Below, piece after piece: positions 28,087-37,205 of a stretch of 40,638 bases of DNA. How positions within the stretch are numbered: position 1 is the stretch's first letter; the number at the start of each line of letters is the position of its first letter. This DNA is from Hydrogenophilus sp. (lineage in GTDB: Bacteria > Pseudomonadota > Gammaproteobacteria > Burkholderiales > Thiobacillaceae): the NCBI GenBank assembly GCA_020692235.1, contig JAIMKU010000013.1:1-40638 (forward strand). Reading direction: 5' to 3'. A program made the translations under genes and the position numbers. The notes under the pieces were generated by a model that worked only from the letters and a program-made list of their open reading frames with translations, ran no database searches and was not told where the DNA came from.

Positions 28087-28740
28087 ATGATTCCAAGCGA
28101 CAACATTTTTCTGATCGGCCTCATGGGCGCCGGCAAGACCACGATCGGGCGACTGCTGGCCAGGCACCGCAATCTGGCCTTCGCCGATTCCGATCATGAA
28201 ATCGAGGCCCGCTGCGGCGTCTCCATCCCAACCATCTTCGAGATCGAGGGCGAGGCCGGATTTCGGCGGCGGGAGGCGTGCGTGATCGACGATCTGTCGC
28301 GGCGCCATGGCCTCGTTCTGGGCACCGGCGGCGGCGCGATACTCGACCCGCTCAACCGCGACCGGCTCAAGGCGCGCGGTACGGTCATCTATCTGCGTTG
28401 CCATCCCCATGAGTTGTACCTGCGCACCCGCCACGACCGCAACCGGCCCTTGCTGCAAACGGATGATCCATTGGCACGCTTGCAGGCCTTGTATGAGACG
28501 CGCCATCCACTGTACATGCAGACCGCCGACATCGTGCTCGATACCGGGCGCCAGAGTGTGCATTGCCTGGTGCACAAACTGGAGGGGGTGTTGAACCTGA
28601 ATACCGGCCAGGGGACAGATGGCCTTGCCGTCCTCAACGAGGTTGAGGGGGCGGAGGATTCATCGCCTGCCGAAGAAGGAAAAGCAGCGCCAGCCAAGGC
28701 CATAAGGCGGCCAGATGGCGGGCCAGACCGACCAGGTTGA
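28087..28740 (+). CDS. aroK: Shikimate kinase with extended C-terminus
   Basis: Phosphorylates shikimate at O3 using ATP in aromatic amino-acid synthesis. Walker A is [26 protein letters not shown] gives the shikimate-binding aspartate, GFRRREA the arginine, GTGGGAI the glycine loop, and NRPLL the lid arginine. Typical enzymes have 170-180 residues; this one has 217. The last ~40 (from GQGTDG, rich in A, E, P, R and D) do not resemble AroK. Those codons lie opposite the 3' end of the vanZ-like gene for 107 bases. AroB, the usual next gene, is absent. The kinase call is secure; the tail may be read-through of a lost stop. Confidence 0.95.
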   Translation: MIPSDNIFLIGLMGAGKTTIGRLLARHRNLAFADSDHEIEARCGVSIPTIFEIEGEAGFRRREACVIDDLSRRHGLVLGTGGGAILDPLNRDRLKARGTVIYLRCHPHELYLRTRHDRNRPLLQTDDPLARLQALYETRHPLYMQTADIVLDTGRQSVHCLVHKLEGVLNLNTGQGTDGLAVLNEVEGAEDSSPAEEGKAAPAKAIRRPDGGPDRPG

Positions 28741-29674
28741 GCGGGCTGCCGGAAGGCCACAAGGGCGCAGGCACAAACAGCAGCCGGCCCAGATCGGTGG
28801 CGATCAGCAAGGCGATAGCCACGCCCCGGCGGCCCCTGGAAACAGTGGGTAGGAGCAGTAGCCACAGCGTAACCACGAAGGCGGCCAGCGTCTCCGGTGA
28901 CAGGATGCCGCCCATGACCTTCGGTTTCAGCAGCATGGCCCAGGCCAGCAGTTTGAGGCCGAAGACGCTGACCAGGAGCAGGAAGATGGCGCCGACATAG
29001 CGGCCCGGCCGCAGCAGGCAGGCGGTGAAGGCGCCGAGCATTATCAGCTCCAGGAGCATGGCGAAGAACCAGGGCGCGTCGAACAACTGAACCCCGGCCG
29101 GCGCCGGCGCGACCGTATACAGGCGAATCGCCGGCCAGCCGACCCCGGGTTGCGGGACCAAGGCGAACTGGGTTACGGCCCAGAGCGCCAGCAGCCAAAG
29201 CCCCATGGCCGTATCGCCATGGTCCTGAAACCAGGTGTGGCGCCAGCGGTATAGGGCCTGTCCGGTGCGCAGCCAGCGGCTGTGATGGAGCGCCATCAGG
29301 GCGCCAGTCAGGGCGCCCATACTGTTGAGGAAGAGGTCCAGGTTGGAGGCTATGCGGCTCGGCAGCAGGACTTGCAAGCCTTCCATGGCCAGGCTGAATA
29401 GTGTCCCGACCAGCAAGGTCGGCAGGATGGCCAGGCTGCGGCGGCCAGGCTGGAACAGATTCAGCGCCAGCAGATAACCGAGCGGCAGATAGGCCAGCAG
29501 GTTGGTGCTGATGTCGTTACGGGTAATGTGGCGGGGCGGCGGCGCGAACAGGAAGTCGGCCGACCAACTCGAGAGCGGCCGCCAGCCGACAAACGGATAG
29601 AGGCTGCCGCAGCCGATGATGACGACATAGGCGATCAAGATATATCGGAAGATGGCCGACTTATTTGCAGACAT
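28634..29674 (-). CDS. VanZ-like membrane protein
   Basis: 346 residues, multi-pass. The N-terminal domain has VanZ-family features: [44 protein letters not shown] and [18 protein letters not shown] second hydrophobic half with about six further segments (residues ~160-340) follows and ends NPPPPQPR. VanZ proteins occur in glycopeptide resistance clusters but most have unknown roles. Its 3' end overlaps aroK on the other strand by 107 bases; its start is 66 bases from the divergent DHH gene. No resistance genes are nearby, so no drug-resistance role is suggested. Confidence 0.82.
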   Translation of the reverse strand: MSANKSAIFRYILIAYVVIIGCGSLYPFVGWRPLSSWSADFLFAPPPRHITRNDISTNLLAYLPLGYLLALNLFQPGRRSLAILPTLLVGTLFSLAMEGLQVLLPSRIASNLDLFLNSMGALTGALMALHHSRWLRTGQALYRWRHTWFQDHGDTAMGLWLLALWAVTQFALVPQPGVGWPAIRLYTVAPAPAGVQLFDAPWFFAMLLELIMLGAFTACLLRPGRYVGAIFLLLVSVFGLKLLAWAMLLKPKVMGGILSPETLAAFVVTLWLLLLPTVSRGRRGVAIALLIATDLGRLLFVPAPLWPSGSPLNLVGLARHLAALWPWLALLFLLRQAMNPPPPQPR

Positions 29675-29740
29675 GGGCGTGATTGAAGTGTGCCATCGGG
29701 TTTATGGCGCCGAGCCTGCCTATTTTGAGGAGAAAGCACA

Positions 29741-30697
29741 ATGATTTTCGACGTATTCAATGGCGATGCCGACGGCCTGTGTGCCTTGCACCAACTCAGA
29801 CTGGCCGAGCCGGCCGAAGCCACGTTGATCACCGGGGTCAAGCGGGACATCGGCCTGCTGCAACGGGTGGTAGCCGAGGCCGGGGACCAGGTCACGGTCA
29901 TCGACATCACGGTGGAGAAGAACCTGGCCGCCTTGCAGTCGCTGCTCGCCAAGGGCGTAAAGGTGCGCTGGTTCGACCACCACAACCCCGGCGAGCTGCC
30001 GGTGCAGCCCGGCTTCGAGCCCCATATTGACATGGCGGCGGAGGTCTGCACCAGTCTGTTGGTGGATCGCTATCTCGATGGCCGCTATCGGGCCTGGGCC
30101 GTGGCCGGCGCCTTCGGTGACAACCTGCACCAGGCCGCCCGGCGGGCCGCCGAACCTTTGCAATTGACCCCCGCGCAACTCGCCGCCCTGCGCGAACTGG
30201 GCGAGTGCCTCAATTACAACGCCTATGGCGACAGCGTCGATGACCTCTACTTTCCTCCCGCCGAGCTATACCGGCGCTTGCATGGCTACGTCGACCCCTT
30301 TGCCTTCATTGCCGAGGCGCCGGAATTCACCCGGCTCAGAGCCGGCTATGCCGAGGATATGCGGCTGGCTGAAGCGACCCGGCCCTACGTCGAGCGGCCC
30401 TCCGGCGCGGTCTATAGGCTGCCCGACGAGGCCTGGGCGCGGCGGGTCTCGGGCGTCTACGCCAACGCCCTGGCCCAGGCCCGCCCGGACCGGGCCCACG
30501 CCCTGCTGACCCACTTGGCCCAGGACCATTACCTGGTCAGCGTGCGTGCCCCGGTCAATAACCGGGTCGGCGCCGACAGCCTTTGCAAGCGCTTCGAAGG
30601 TGGTGGCGGGCGCAAGGCGGCAGGGGGGATCAATCGCCTGCCTGCGGCGCAACTGGATGCCTTTGTGCAGGCCTTTTTCGAGGTCTACCCCGGTTAA
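29741..30697 (+). CDS. DHH-family phosphoesterase
   Basis: 318 residues. The DHH domain has a metal-binding D-x-D at the N-terminus (FNGDADGLCAL) and the DHH motif in VRWFDHHNPGELP, and the C-terminal DHHA1 domain ends with FEGGGGRKAAGGINRL. Such proteins hydrolyse phosphodiester or nucleotide substrates (RecJ, NrnA, c-di-AMP phosphodiesterases). The short two-domain form and lack of a RecJ OB fold make RecJ unlikely. The exact substrate is unknown. AGGAGAAAGC before the ATG is a good ribosome binding site. It is followed by a REP-like hairpin. Confidence 0.85.
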   Translation: MIFDVFNGDADGLCALHQLRLAEPAEATLITGVKRDIGLLQRVVAEAGDQVTVIDITVEKNLAALQSLLAKGVKVRWFDHHNPGELPVQPGFEPHIDMAAEVCTSLLVDRYLDGRYRAWAVAGAFGDNLHQAARRAAEPLQLTPAQLAALRELGECLNYNAYGDSVDDLYFPPAELYRRLHGYVDPFAFIAEAPEFTRLRAGYAEDMRLAEATRPYVERPSGAVYRLPDEAWARRVSGVYANALAQARPDRAHALLTHLAQDHYLVSVRAPVNNRVGADSLCKRFEGGGGRKAAGGINRLPAAQLDAFVQAFFEVYPG

Positions 30698-30722
30698 GGA
30701 AACATCCGATCTAATCGATTCC

Positions 30723-30748
30723 GTCATCCCCGCGTTCGTGGGTATGAC
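30723..30748. repeat. REP-like palindrome
   Basis: GTCATCCCCGC, loop GTTC, GTGGGTATGAC: arms pair perfectly in GTCAT/ATGAC and with two mismatches in the inner part. It resembles the GTCATTCCCGC type repeats common in beta- and gammaproteobacteria, and sits between convergent genes. Confidence 0.6.
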
Positions 30749-30767
30749 CAATAAACTCAGCGCCGCC

Positions 30768-31874
30768 TTAACCGTGATGGGCCACGTGGCCGGTCTGGGC
30801 GGCGGCCCTGATGTGCATCGCGGCATGGAGGTCGCGCTCCGGCAGTTCGTGGGCCACCCATTGCGGTAGCAACGAGCCCAGGATCATACCGGCCAGCGAT
30901 GCCAGCAGGCCGGCGAACTGGGCCGGTATCAAGGGGGCGTCAGACCCGGCCAGCAAGATGCCCAGCCAGGTCATGAGACCGGCGAAGATCGCCAGCAGCG
31001 CGCCCTGCTTGGTGGCGCGCCGCCAGTAGACGCCGAAGGCCAGCGGCACGAAGGCGAACATGAAATACAGACTGCCGCCCAGAACCGAGCCCCACACCGC
31101 GATCCGCTCGGTCTTCGATGACCGCACCCGCTGAAATACGTCCTGCTGCGGGATGGACCCCAACATCATGGTCACCCAGGCCGCCGTGAAGCCGACGATC
31201 TCCTTCAAGTCCAGGGCCGGCCACAGATTGAACTTGTCGGCCTGCGCGGCGTGCTGCAGCACCACGCCGACCCCGCCGGCCAGGCCCGAGACCTCGCCGC
31301 CGATCCAGAGCATCCCCAGCATGATGACGATCATCTGCAGGAAATCGGTGATGGCTACCGCCCACGTGCCGCCGAACAGGGTGTAGACCAGGATCGTCGA
31401 CGAACCGATCAACATACCGCCGAGGCGGCTGATCTGGCCATCCGACACCACGTTGAAGACCAGGCCCAGGGCGGTGATCTGGGCGCCGACCCAGCCCAGG
31501 TAGGAGATCACGATGGCCAGGGTGGTCATGATCTCCACCGCCCGGCCAAGGCGTTTTCTGTAGAAATCGCCGATGGTCAGCAGGTTCAGCCGATACAGCG
31601 GCGCGGCGAAAAACAGACCGACCAGGATCAGGCAGAGCGACGCGCCGAATGGGTCGGCGACCACACCATGGAGACCCTCCTACAAAAAAGCGGCGGGAAT
31701 GCCGAGCACGGTCTCCGCTCCGAACTAGGTGGCGAATACCGTGGCGGTGACGATGTAGAACGGCAGGTGCCGACCGGCGATGGCAAAGTCCTTGGTGTTG
31801 TGGACCCGGGTGCCGGCCCACAGGCCGATGGCGACCGAAACGGCCCAGTACAGAATGACGAACCAAAGCAGCAT
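30768..31874 (-). pseudogene. Sodium:solute symporter pseudogene (two ambers, internal deletion)
   Basis: A strong start (GGAGGAAG, then ATG at 31874) opens MLLWFVILYWAVSVAIGLWA, typical of the SSS family. The frame meets TAG at 31727-31725 (codon 50, in ATVFAT*FGAETVLGIP where W is expected) and TAG at 31682-31680 (codon 65, in AAFL*EGLHGVV). After that 298 residues are open. They run from the VADPFGASLCL segment through LLTIGDFYRKR, GSIPQQDVFQRV and GSVLGGSLYF to MFAFVPLAFGVYWRRATKQG. Relatives have about 110 residues between the two AFVP segments that are merged here. At 368 codons it is well short of the 470-plus usual. Three independent lesions make a functional transporter unlikely. Confidence 0.85.
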
Positions 31875-32071
31875 CGTGGACTTCCTCCAACGGTCGAATG
31901 GCAACGCGACGCAGCCGGATTATCTATGGTTTTCCAGGCCGTCGGCCATCAGCAAATGTTGTCGGCGAATATGGAATATTGATGCGTGATGGCTGTGGTC
32001 CTACTTTACCATTTGGCCCCGGTGCGCTGCGGTCGAGGGCGCGAGTCCTGAACCAACGTAAAGCATTCATC

Positions 32072-33166
32072 GTGACACCTTGCCCAATTCGCCTGGCCGC
32101 ACTCACCGCCGCCGCGCTTTCTTGCCTGGCGCCCGTTGCTCAGGCCACCAACGGCATGAACCTGGAGGGCTACGGCCCGATCGCGCTGGGCATGGGCGGC
32201 GCCTCGTTCGCCTACGACAACGGCATGGCCGCGATGATGAACAACCCGGCTACCTTGGGCCTGATGCCCCAGGGCAATCAGCTCGGTGCGGTACTCGATT
32301 ATCTCGGTCCCCGCGTCAGCGCCCAAGCCGGGCCGGCCACGGCGGATTCCAGCGGCAAGGCCTATTACATGCCGGCCATCGGTTGGGTGAAGAAGGCCGG
32401 CGCCTTCGCGTACGGTGTGGGTATGTATGCTCAAGGCGGCATGGGTACCGAGTACCCGGCCGATTCGTTCATGGCGATGGCCACCCACGAAGCGGTGCGC
32501 TCGGAGTTGGGCGTCGGCCGGCTGCTGTTCCCGCTGGCCTATGAGGTCAACCCGCAGTTGATCGTCGGCGCCACGGTCGATGTCGTCTGGGCCGGCCTGG
32601 ACATGAAAGGCGCCTTTGGCCCCGGCGGCCCCCGGATCGACTTCTCCGATGCCAGCCGGTTTACCGGCGCCGCCCAAGGCTATGGCTACGCCGGCAAGCT
32701 GGGTCTGGTCTACAAGCCCACACCGACCCTGAACGTCGGCCTCACCTACCATAGCCGGACCCGGCTGAGCGATCTGAAAACGGGCGATGACGGCGCAACC
32801 TTCAACGGCATGACCGGCAAGGTGACGGTGCATGACTTCCAGTGGCCGACCACCTATGGCCTCGGCCTGTGGCCTGGCAGGTCACGCCCGGTTTGCTGCT
32901 GGCCGCCGCCCTGAAATATATCGGCTGGCAGGCCAGCATGAACAACTACAACCTGGCCTTCACTCCGGCCGGCGGTGCGGAAATACCCCTGACCATGGCC
33001 CAGAACTGGGCCAACCAGGAGGTCTATGCCATCGGCGCGCAATATCGGGTCAATGAGCGGCTGAACGTCCGCGCCGGCTACAACTATGGCCGGAACCCGG
33101 TGCCGGCAACGACCCTGAACCCGCTATTCCCGGCCATCGTCGAGCAGCACTACACCCTGGGCTTCG
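32072..33166 (+). pseudogene. FadL/OmpP1-family outer membrane protein, frameshifted and truncated
   Basis: Outer membrane beta-barrel transporter family for hydrophobic compounds. GTG 32072 starts a signal peptide (LAALTAAALSCLAPVAQA) followed by TNGMNLEGYGPIALGMGGAS and YDNGMAAMMNNPATLGLM, the FadL N-terminal plug region with its NPA motif. The frame shifts by one base near 32866-32876: GLGLWPG... in one frame is replaced by VAWQVTPGLLLAAALKYIGW in the next. The second part continues to QHYTLGFD at about 33166, where the barrel should still have about 50-60 residues but instead runs into a different gene. Probably non-functional. Confidence 0.75.
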
Positions 33167-33490
33167 ATTGCCGAGTCGGGTTACAAGGTCGCCCGGGTTC
33201 AGAACGTGGATATAGGCCTGGCGAAGATCGGCTACAAAACGGACAACTACAAAGTGGTGTTCTACGGCAAGGCGGACGAAGTGGCGCGGCTGGTCGAAAA
33301 ATACCCGGAGCTAATCCCTTACCTGCCGCTCAATGTGGCGATTTTTGCCGAAAAGGACAACACCATTCTGGTTAACAATCGTCCTGGTGTACTCGCCGAA
33401 TTCTTCCCCGCGCCCGAGCTCAAGACGCTGTTTTTGCACTGGGAAAACGACTTGGTCGAAATACTGAGCAAAGTACGAGACGCGAGGTAA
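33161..33490 (+). pseudogene. DUF302-family protein, 5' truncated
   Basis: A third frame carries ASIAESGYKVARVQNVDIGL, then YKVVFYGKADEVARLVEKYP and IPYLPLNVAIFAEKDNTILV, which match the DUF302 fold, a small domain of unknown function. An in-frame GTG exists at 33206, so a short product is conceivable, but the first strand of the domain would be missing. The last ~30 residues look like a normal end (KTLFLHWENDLVEILSKVRD). The porin reading frame enters the same DNA at GGCTTCGATT, so a deletion between the two genes at this short shared string is likely. Confidence 0.65.
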
Positions 33491-33519
33491 AGCCGCGCGC
33501 CGATGGCACACTGGCCGGG

Positions 33520-33542
33520 CTAGGCGTCCGACAGACGCCTAG
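33520..33542. terminator. Hairpin between DUF302 remnant and panC
   Basis: CTAGGCGTC, loop CGACA, GACGCCTAG is a perfect 9-bp stem covering the panC stop codon (33539-33541). No T run follows on either side, so termination would be weak or Rho-assisted. Confidence 0.5.
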
Positions 33543-34360
33543 ATTTCGATGTTGTCGATCAAACGGGTCGCGCCCAGTCGCGCCGCTGCCAGCACCACCA
33601 GGGTCGTTTCGGCCGAGACTGGCGGCAGCAGGGTGTGGCGGTCGCGAACGCTGAGGTAATCGACTTGCCAGCCGTGCCGCGTGAGCCGGTCGGTGCTTGC
33701 CGCCTCAATCTCGGAAAAATTCGATGCGCCGGACCTGAGCGCGGTGGCGATACGGTTCAGCTCGGCATACAAACGCGGCGCCTCCGCCCTGTCGGCACAG
33801 GACAGATAGCCATTCCGGGATGACAGGGCCAGGCCGTCTTCGGCGCGGCGGGTTTCACACTCAAGCAGTTCGATATCGATGTTGAACTGGCGGGCCATCG
33901 CCTTGAGCAGGAAAAGCTGCTGGTAATCCTTTTTGCCGAACACCGCATAGCGGGGACGTACCATCTCGAACAGCTTGAGGACCACGGTGCAGACGCCGGC
34001 GAAATGGCCGGGGCGATAGGCGCCGCATAACTCCCCGGCCAGCGGCGGCTGCACCTGAAAGGTCTGCGCTTCGGGGTACACCTCGGTCGCGTCGGGGGCA
34101 AAGACCAGGTCGCACCCCGCCGCTTCGAGTTGGGCGCAATCCTCTGCCAGGGTTCGCGGATAGCGCTGAAAGTCCTCGCCCGGGCCAAACTGGAGCGGGT
34201 TAACAAAGATGCTGGCGACGACCGGCTGGCCTGCCGTCCTGGCGCGCTCGACCAGGGCGATATGGCCGGCGTGCAGATTGCCCATGGTCGGCACCAGCGC
34301 GACGTGGCCTTCCCCCGCCAGGACTTGACGCAATTGGCCGACACCATGGACCAGACGCAT
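33539..34360 (-). CDS. panC: Pantothenate synthetase
   Basis: Joins pantoate and beta-alanine using ATP to give pantothenate. 273 residues. The nucleotidyl-transfer HIGH-type motif is VPTMGNLHAGHIALVERART and the second signature is SSRNGYLS, both intact. NPLQFGPGEDFQRYPRT and FGKKDYQQLFLLKAMARQF are typical substrate-binding stretches. It starts 3 bases after the panB stop and is the last gene of the pcnB-folK-panB-panC operon. Its stop lies inside a hairpin. Confidence 0.97.
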   Translation of the reverse strand: MRLVHGVGQLRQVLAGEGHVALVPTMGNLHAGHIALVERARTAGQPVVASIFVNPLQFGPGEDFQRYPRTLAEDCAQLEAAGCDLVFAPDATEVYPEAQTFQVQPPLAGELCGAYRPGHFAGVCTVVLKLFEMVRPRYAVFGKKDYQQLFLLKAMARQFNIDIELLECETRRAEDGLALSSRNGYLSCADRAEAPRLYAELNRIATALRSGASNFSEIEAASTDRLTRHGWQVDYLSVRDRHTLLPPVSAETTLVVLAAARLGATRLIDNIEI

Positions 34361-34362
34361 GT

Positions 34363-35142
34363 TCAGAAGGCGTGCTCGGCGGCCGGGAATTCACCGGCCT
34401 TGACCGCCGCGACGTAACGTCGCGCCGCATCTTCGATGGCGGTCGCACCGAGCATGAAGTTACGCGCGAAACGCGGTGGTTTTTCGGTTAAGCCCAAGAT
34501 GTCGTTGAGCACCAGAACCTGACCGTCGCAGTGCAACCCGGCGCCGATCCCGATGGTCGGAATGGACAGGCTGTTGGTGACTTCGGCCGCCAGCAAGGCG
34601 GGGATGGATTCCAGCACCAGCAGCTCGGCGCCGGCCTGCTCCAGGTTGGCCGCATCCTCGATGAGCTGCAATGCCGCCTTGTCGTCGCGTGCCTGCGCCC
34701 GGTAACCGGTCCGGTTCACGGATTGGGGCAATAGCCCGAGATGGGCGCAAACCGGGATGCCGCGCCGAATCAGGAATTCAACCGTCTCGACCATGACCGC
34801 GCCGCCTTCGAGCTTGACCATATTGGCACCGGCCGCCAGCAGTTGGGCGGCGCTGGCAAAGGCCTGGCCGGGGCCTTGCTGGTAACTGCCGAATGGCAGG
34901 TCGGCCATGATGAATGCGTTGCCGGCGCCGCGTCGGACGGCGGTGGTGTGATAGACCATCTGGTCCAGGGTAACCGGAAGCGTGGTGTCATGACCTTGAA
35001 TCGTCATGCCCAGGGAGTCGCCGACCAGCAGGATGTCGACGCCGGCCCGAAGCAGAATTCGGGCGTAGCTGGCGTCATAGCAGGTTAGCGCGGCCAGCTT
35101 TTCGCCGGTCTCGGCCTTTTTCATGAGTTGCGGCATAAACAT
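34363..35142 (-). CDS. panB: 3-methyl-2-oxobutanoate hydroxymethyltransferase
   Basis: Transfers a hydroxymethyl group from methylene-THF to ketoisovalerate, the first committed step to pantothenate. Mg-binding and substrate residues are seen in LLVGDSLGMTIQGHDTTLPV and MADLPFGSYQQGPGQAF, and KLEGGAVMVETVEFL contains the conserved glutamate. The frame is open up to 35220, but ATG 35142 (MFMPQLMKKAETGEKLAALT) gives the usual 259-residue enzyme and lies after the folK stop at 35178. panB and panC are adjacent as usual. Confidence 0.96.
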   Translation of the reverse strand: MFMPQLMKKAETGEKLAALTCYDASYARILLRAGVDILLVGDSLGMTIQGHDTTLPVTLDQMVYHTTAVRRGAGNAFIMADLPFGSYQQGPGQAFASAAQLLAAGANMVKLEGGAVMVETVEFLIRRGIPVCAHLGLLPQSVNRTGYRAQARDDKAALQLIEDAANLEQAGAELLVLESIPALLAAEVTNSLSIPTIGIGAGLHCDGQVLVLNDILGLTEKPPRFARNFMLGATAIEDAARRYVAAVKAGEFPAAEHAF

Positions 35143-35177
35143 GCGGTCACCCCGGTTCGGAATATGGCAATGATAAA

Positions 35178-35681
35178 TCAGTGTTCGCCGCGTGGCGTGA
35201 GTCGGCGCACAGAATCGCACGCCACCCCGGCCAGTGCGGCGGCAATCGGGCCGTGTCCGGGCAGGTCGAGCTTGGGCTCGATCTCGGCCAGGGGCAGGAG
35301 CACAAAAGCGCGCTCGTGCATACGTGGGTGCGGGATGCGCAGTCCGGGTTCATCGACGCCGAGATCGTCGTAGAGCAGGATGTCGAGGTCGAGGGTGCGT
35401 GGGGCGTTGCGGAAGGCGCGCTGGCGGCCGTGGTGGCGTTCAATGTCGAGCAGTTGGCAGAGCAGGGCGCGCGGAGTCAGTGCGGTATCGAGTTTCGCGA
35501 CGGCATTTACGTAGTCGGGCTGCTCGGCGTAGCCGGCCGGTTTGCTGGTGTAGAGGCCGGAGCGGGCTAGCAGACGGGTATCGGCGAGCCGGGCCAATTC
35601 GTCGAAGGCCTTTTCGATCTGCGTGGCCGGGTCGCCCAGGTTGGCGCCCAGTGCCACATAGGCGACGTGGTGTTCAGGCAT
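35178..35681 (-). CDS. folK: 2-amino-4-hydroxy-6-hydroxymethyldihydropteridine pyrophosphokinase
   Basis: Pyrophosphorylates the pterin in folate synthesis. 167 residues from ATG 35681. The hallmark RNAPRTLDLDILLYDDLGVD and the N-terminal VALGANLGDP are present, together with LRIPHPRMHERAFVLLPL. The upstream open frame to 36035 lies inside pcnB and is not used; ATG 35681 overlaps the pcnB stop by 8 bases, giving translational coupling. pcnB-folK-panB-panC is a well-known gammaproteobacterial and betaproteobacterial order. Confidence 0.95.
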   Translation of the reverse strand: MPEHHVAYVALGANLGDPATQIEKAFDELARLADTRLLARSGLYTSKPAGYAEQPDYVNAVAKLDTALTPRALLCQLLDIERHHGRQRAFRNAPRTLDLDILLYDDLGVDEPGLRIPHPRMHERAFVLLPLAEIEPKLDLPGHGPIAAALAGVACDSVRRLTPRGEH

Positions 35682-37023
35682 CGCCACCCGATTCCTGCGC
35701 GCTGGTCTTGCGCCGCGGGCGCCGGCGCCGGGGTTTGCCGCTGCCTTGACCGGCCGGCAGCAGCATGGCCCCACGTTCCTCGTCGCTGGCATCCTGGAAG
35801 CGTCGCCACCAATCCGCCAGTTCGACCGGTATCTCGTCGCAATGGGTGCGCAGGGAGAGGAAGTCGTAGCCTGCCCGGAACCGGGGATGCGCCAGCAGGC
35901 GGGCAGGGCGGCTGCCACTGCGTTGCTCGAATCTGGGCTGTAGCGACCAAATTTCCTTGATCGTGCCGTCCAGGCGACGGGGGAAGGCGAGCATCCCGCG
36001 TTGTCGTTCCAGGGTGTCGTCCATGGCTGCGGCAAGGGCCGCCTGGCCGGTCAAACCATTCTTCAGATAGGTCTGGGATTGGGACTGCATGTCGAACCAG
36101 AGCAGACAGGCCAGCATGAAAGAGGGCGACGCCGACTGCCCGTGGCGGATACGCTCGTCGGTGTCATGCAGCGCGGCGTGAAGAAAGCGCTGCCGTGGAG
36201 GGTCGTCCAGAATGGAGTCCAGTATCGGCAAGATGCCATGGTGCAGGCCTTCAGCCCGCAACTGGCGCAGGCCACGTTCGGCATGGCCGGATAGCAGCAG
36301 CTTCATGATCTCGTCGAACAGCCTGGCGGCGGGGATGCGCTCCAGCATGGGCGCCAGCTTGGCGATCGGCGCCCGGGCATCGGCGGCGATGTGAAAGTCG
36401 AGCTTGGCGGCGAAACGGGACACTCTCAACATGCGCACCGGGTCTTCCCGGTAGCGCGTGGTCGGGTCGCCGATCATGCGCAGAACCTTCTTGCGGGCAT
36501 CGGCCACGCCGTTGTGGTAATCCCAGACTTCTTCCTTCTCCGGGTCGTAGTAAAGGGCATTGACGGTGAAATCGCGGCGCGCCGCATCCTCTACCTGCGA
36601 ACCGAATACATTATCCCGGAGCAGCATGCCGTCCTCTGCGGTGACGCGGGTGTCGTCATCGTTGTTTTGCGGGGTGTGGGCGCGGAATGTGGTGACCTCG
36701 ATGGTGTCCGGGCCGCAATAGACATGGACAATCTGGAAGCGTCGGCCGATCAGCCGGGCCCGGCGGAACAGCGGGCGTATCTGCTCCGGCGAGGCATCGG
36801 TGGCGACGTCAAAATCCTTGGGCGTCATGCCGAGCAGCAGGTCGCGCACCGCGCCACCGACCACGAAGGCGGCAAAGCCGGCCTCCTTGAGGACGCGGGT
36901 GACCTTCAATGCGCAGGGGTGAATGCTGTTGCGGCGGATGCCGTGCTGCTCGACAGGGAAGATCCGGGGTTCGGCGGGATGGGCAGGTTTGCCGAGAACT
37001 TTGTGCAGCCAGCGGCGTATCAT
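35674..37023 (-). CDS. pcnB: Poly(A) polymerase I
   Basis: Adds 3' poly(A) tails that promote RNA decay. The nucleotidyltransferase core shows AAFVVGGAVRDLLLGMTPKD, followed by FDVATDASPEQIRPLFRRAR, with the G-G-x(9)-D-x-D pattern. The RNA-binding domain contains ALYYDPEKEEVWDYHNGVAD and RYREDPVRMLRVSRFAAKL. The C-terminus is rich in arginine and lysine (KPRRRRPRRKTSAQE), as in E. coli. ATG 37023 (MIRRWLHKVLGKPAHP) is taken as start, giving 449 residues; the open frame to 37185 spans a -10-like TATAAT and is unlikely to be translated. A CCA-adding enzyme is less likely given the tail. Confidence 0.93.
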   Translation of the reverse strand: MIRRWLHKVLGKPAHPAEPRIFPVEQHGIRRNSIHPCALKVTRVLKEAGFAAFVVGGAVRDLLLGMTPKDFDVATDASPEQIRPLFRRARLIGRRFQIVHVYCGPDTIEVTTFRAHTPQNNDDDTRVTAEDGMLLRDNVFGSQVEDAARRDFTVNALYYDPEKEEVWDYHNGVADARKKVLRMIGDPTTRYREDPVRMLRVSRFAAKLDFHIAADARAPIAKLAPMLERIPAARLFDEIMKLLLSGHAERGLRQLRAEGLHHGILPILDSILDDPPRQRFLHAALHDTDERIRHGQSASPSFMLACLLWFDMQSQSQTYLKNGLTGQAALAAAMDDTLERQRGMLAFPRRLDGTIKEIWSLQPRFEQRSGSRPARLLAHPRFRAGYDFLSLRTHCDEIPVELADWWRRFQDASDEERGAMLLPAGQGSGKPRRRRPRRKTSAQESGGDA

Positions 37024-37098
37024 TCGCTCGGATGTGGTTGGAATAAGAGTTGTGCCCGCCTGGGCGGGTGCCGGTGCCCCAGGTTCGGGGCTGGCGGC

Positions 37099-37104
37099 AT
37101 TATA
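37099..37104 (-). promoter_or_regulatory. Possible -10 element for the pcnB operon
   Basis: TATAAT on the reverse strand, about 76 bases upstream of the pcnB start. No convincing -35 box at 17 bases. It falls in the 182-base divergent region shared with exbB. Confidence 0.35.
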
Positions 37105-37205
37105 CACAGTGGGCGGCGCCCGGCGGCAGCATTGCCTTGCCTGAGCCAGCGCGCTGACGGACAATTCGGTCCGTTGAAAATCCAAACACGTCTAAGAGGT
37201 TCTTT

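Noticed and set aside
28634-29674. Glycopeptide resistance role for the VanZ-like protein
   Set aside because: No vanA, vanH, vanX or regulator genes are near, and most VanZ-like proteins have other, unknown roles.
31680-31727. Pyrrolysine or other recoding of the two TAG codons
   Set aside because: No element for recoding is visible, the gene also has an internal deletion, and the expected residues (W, Q) are one base change from TAG.
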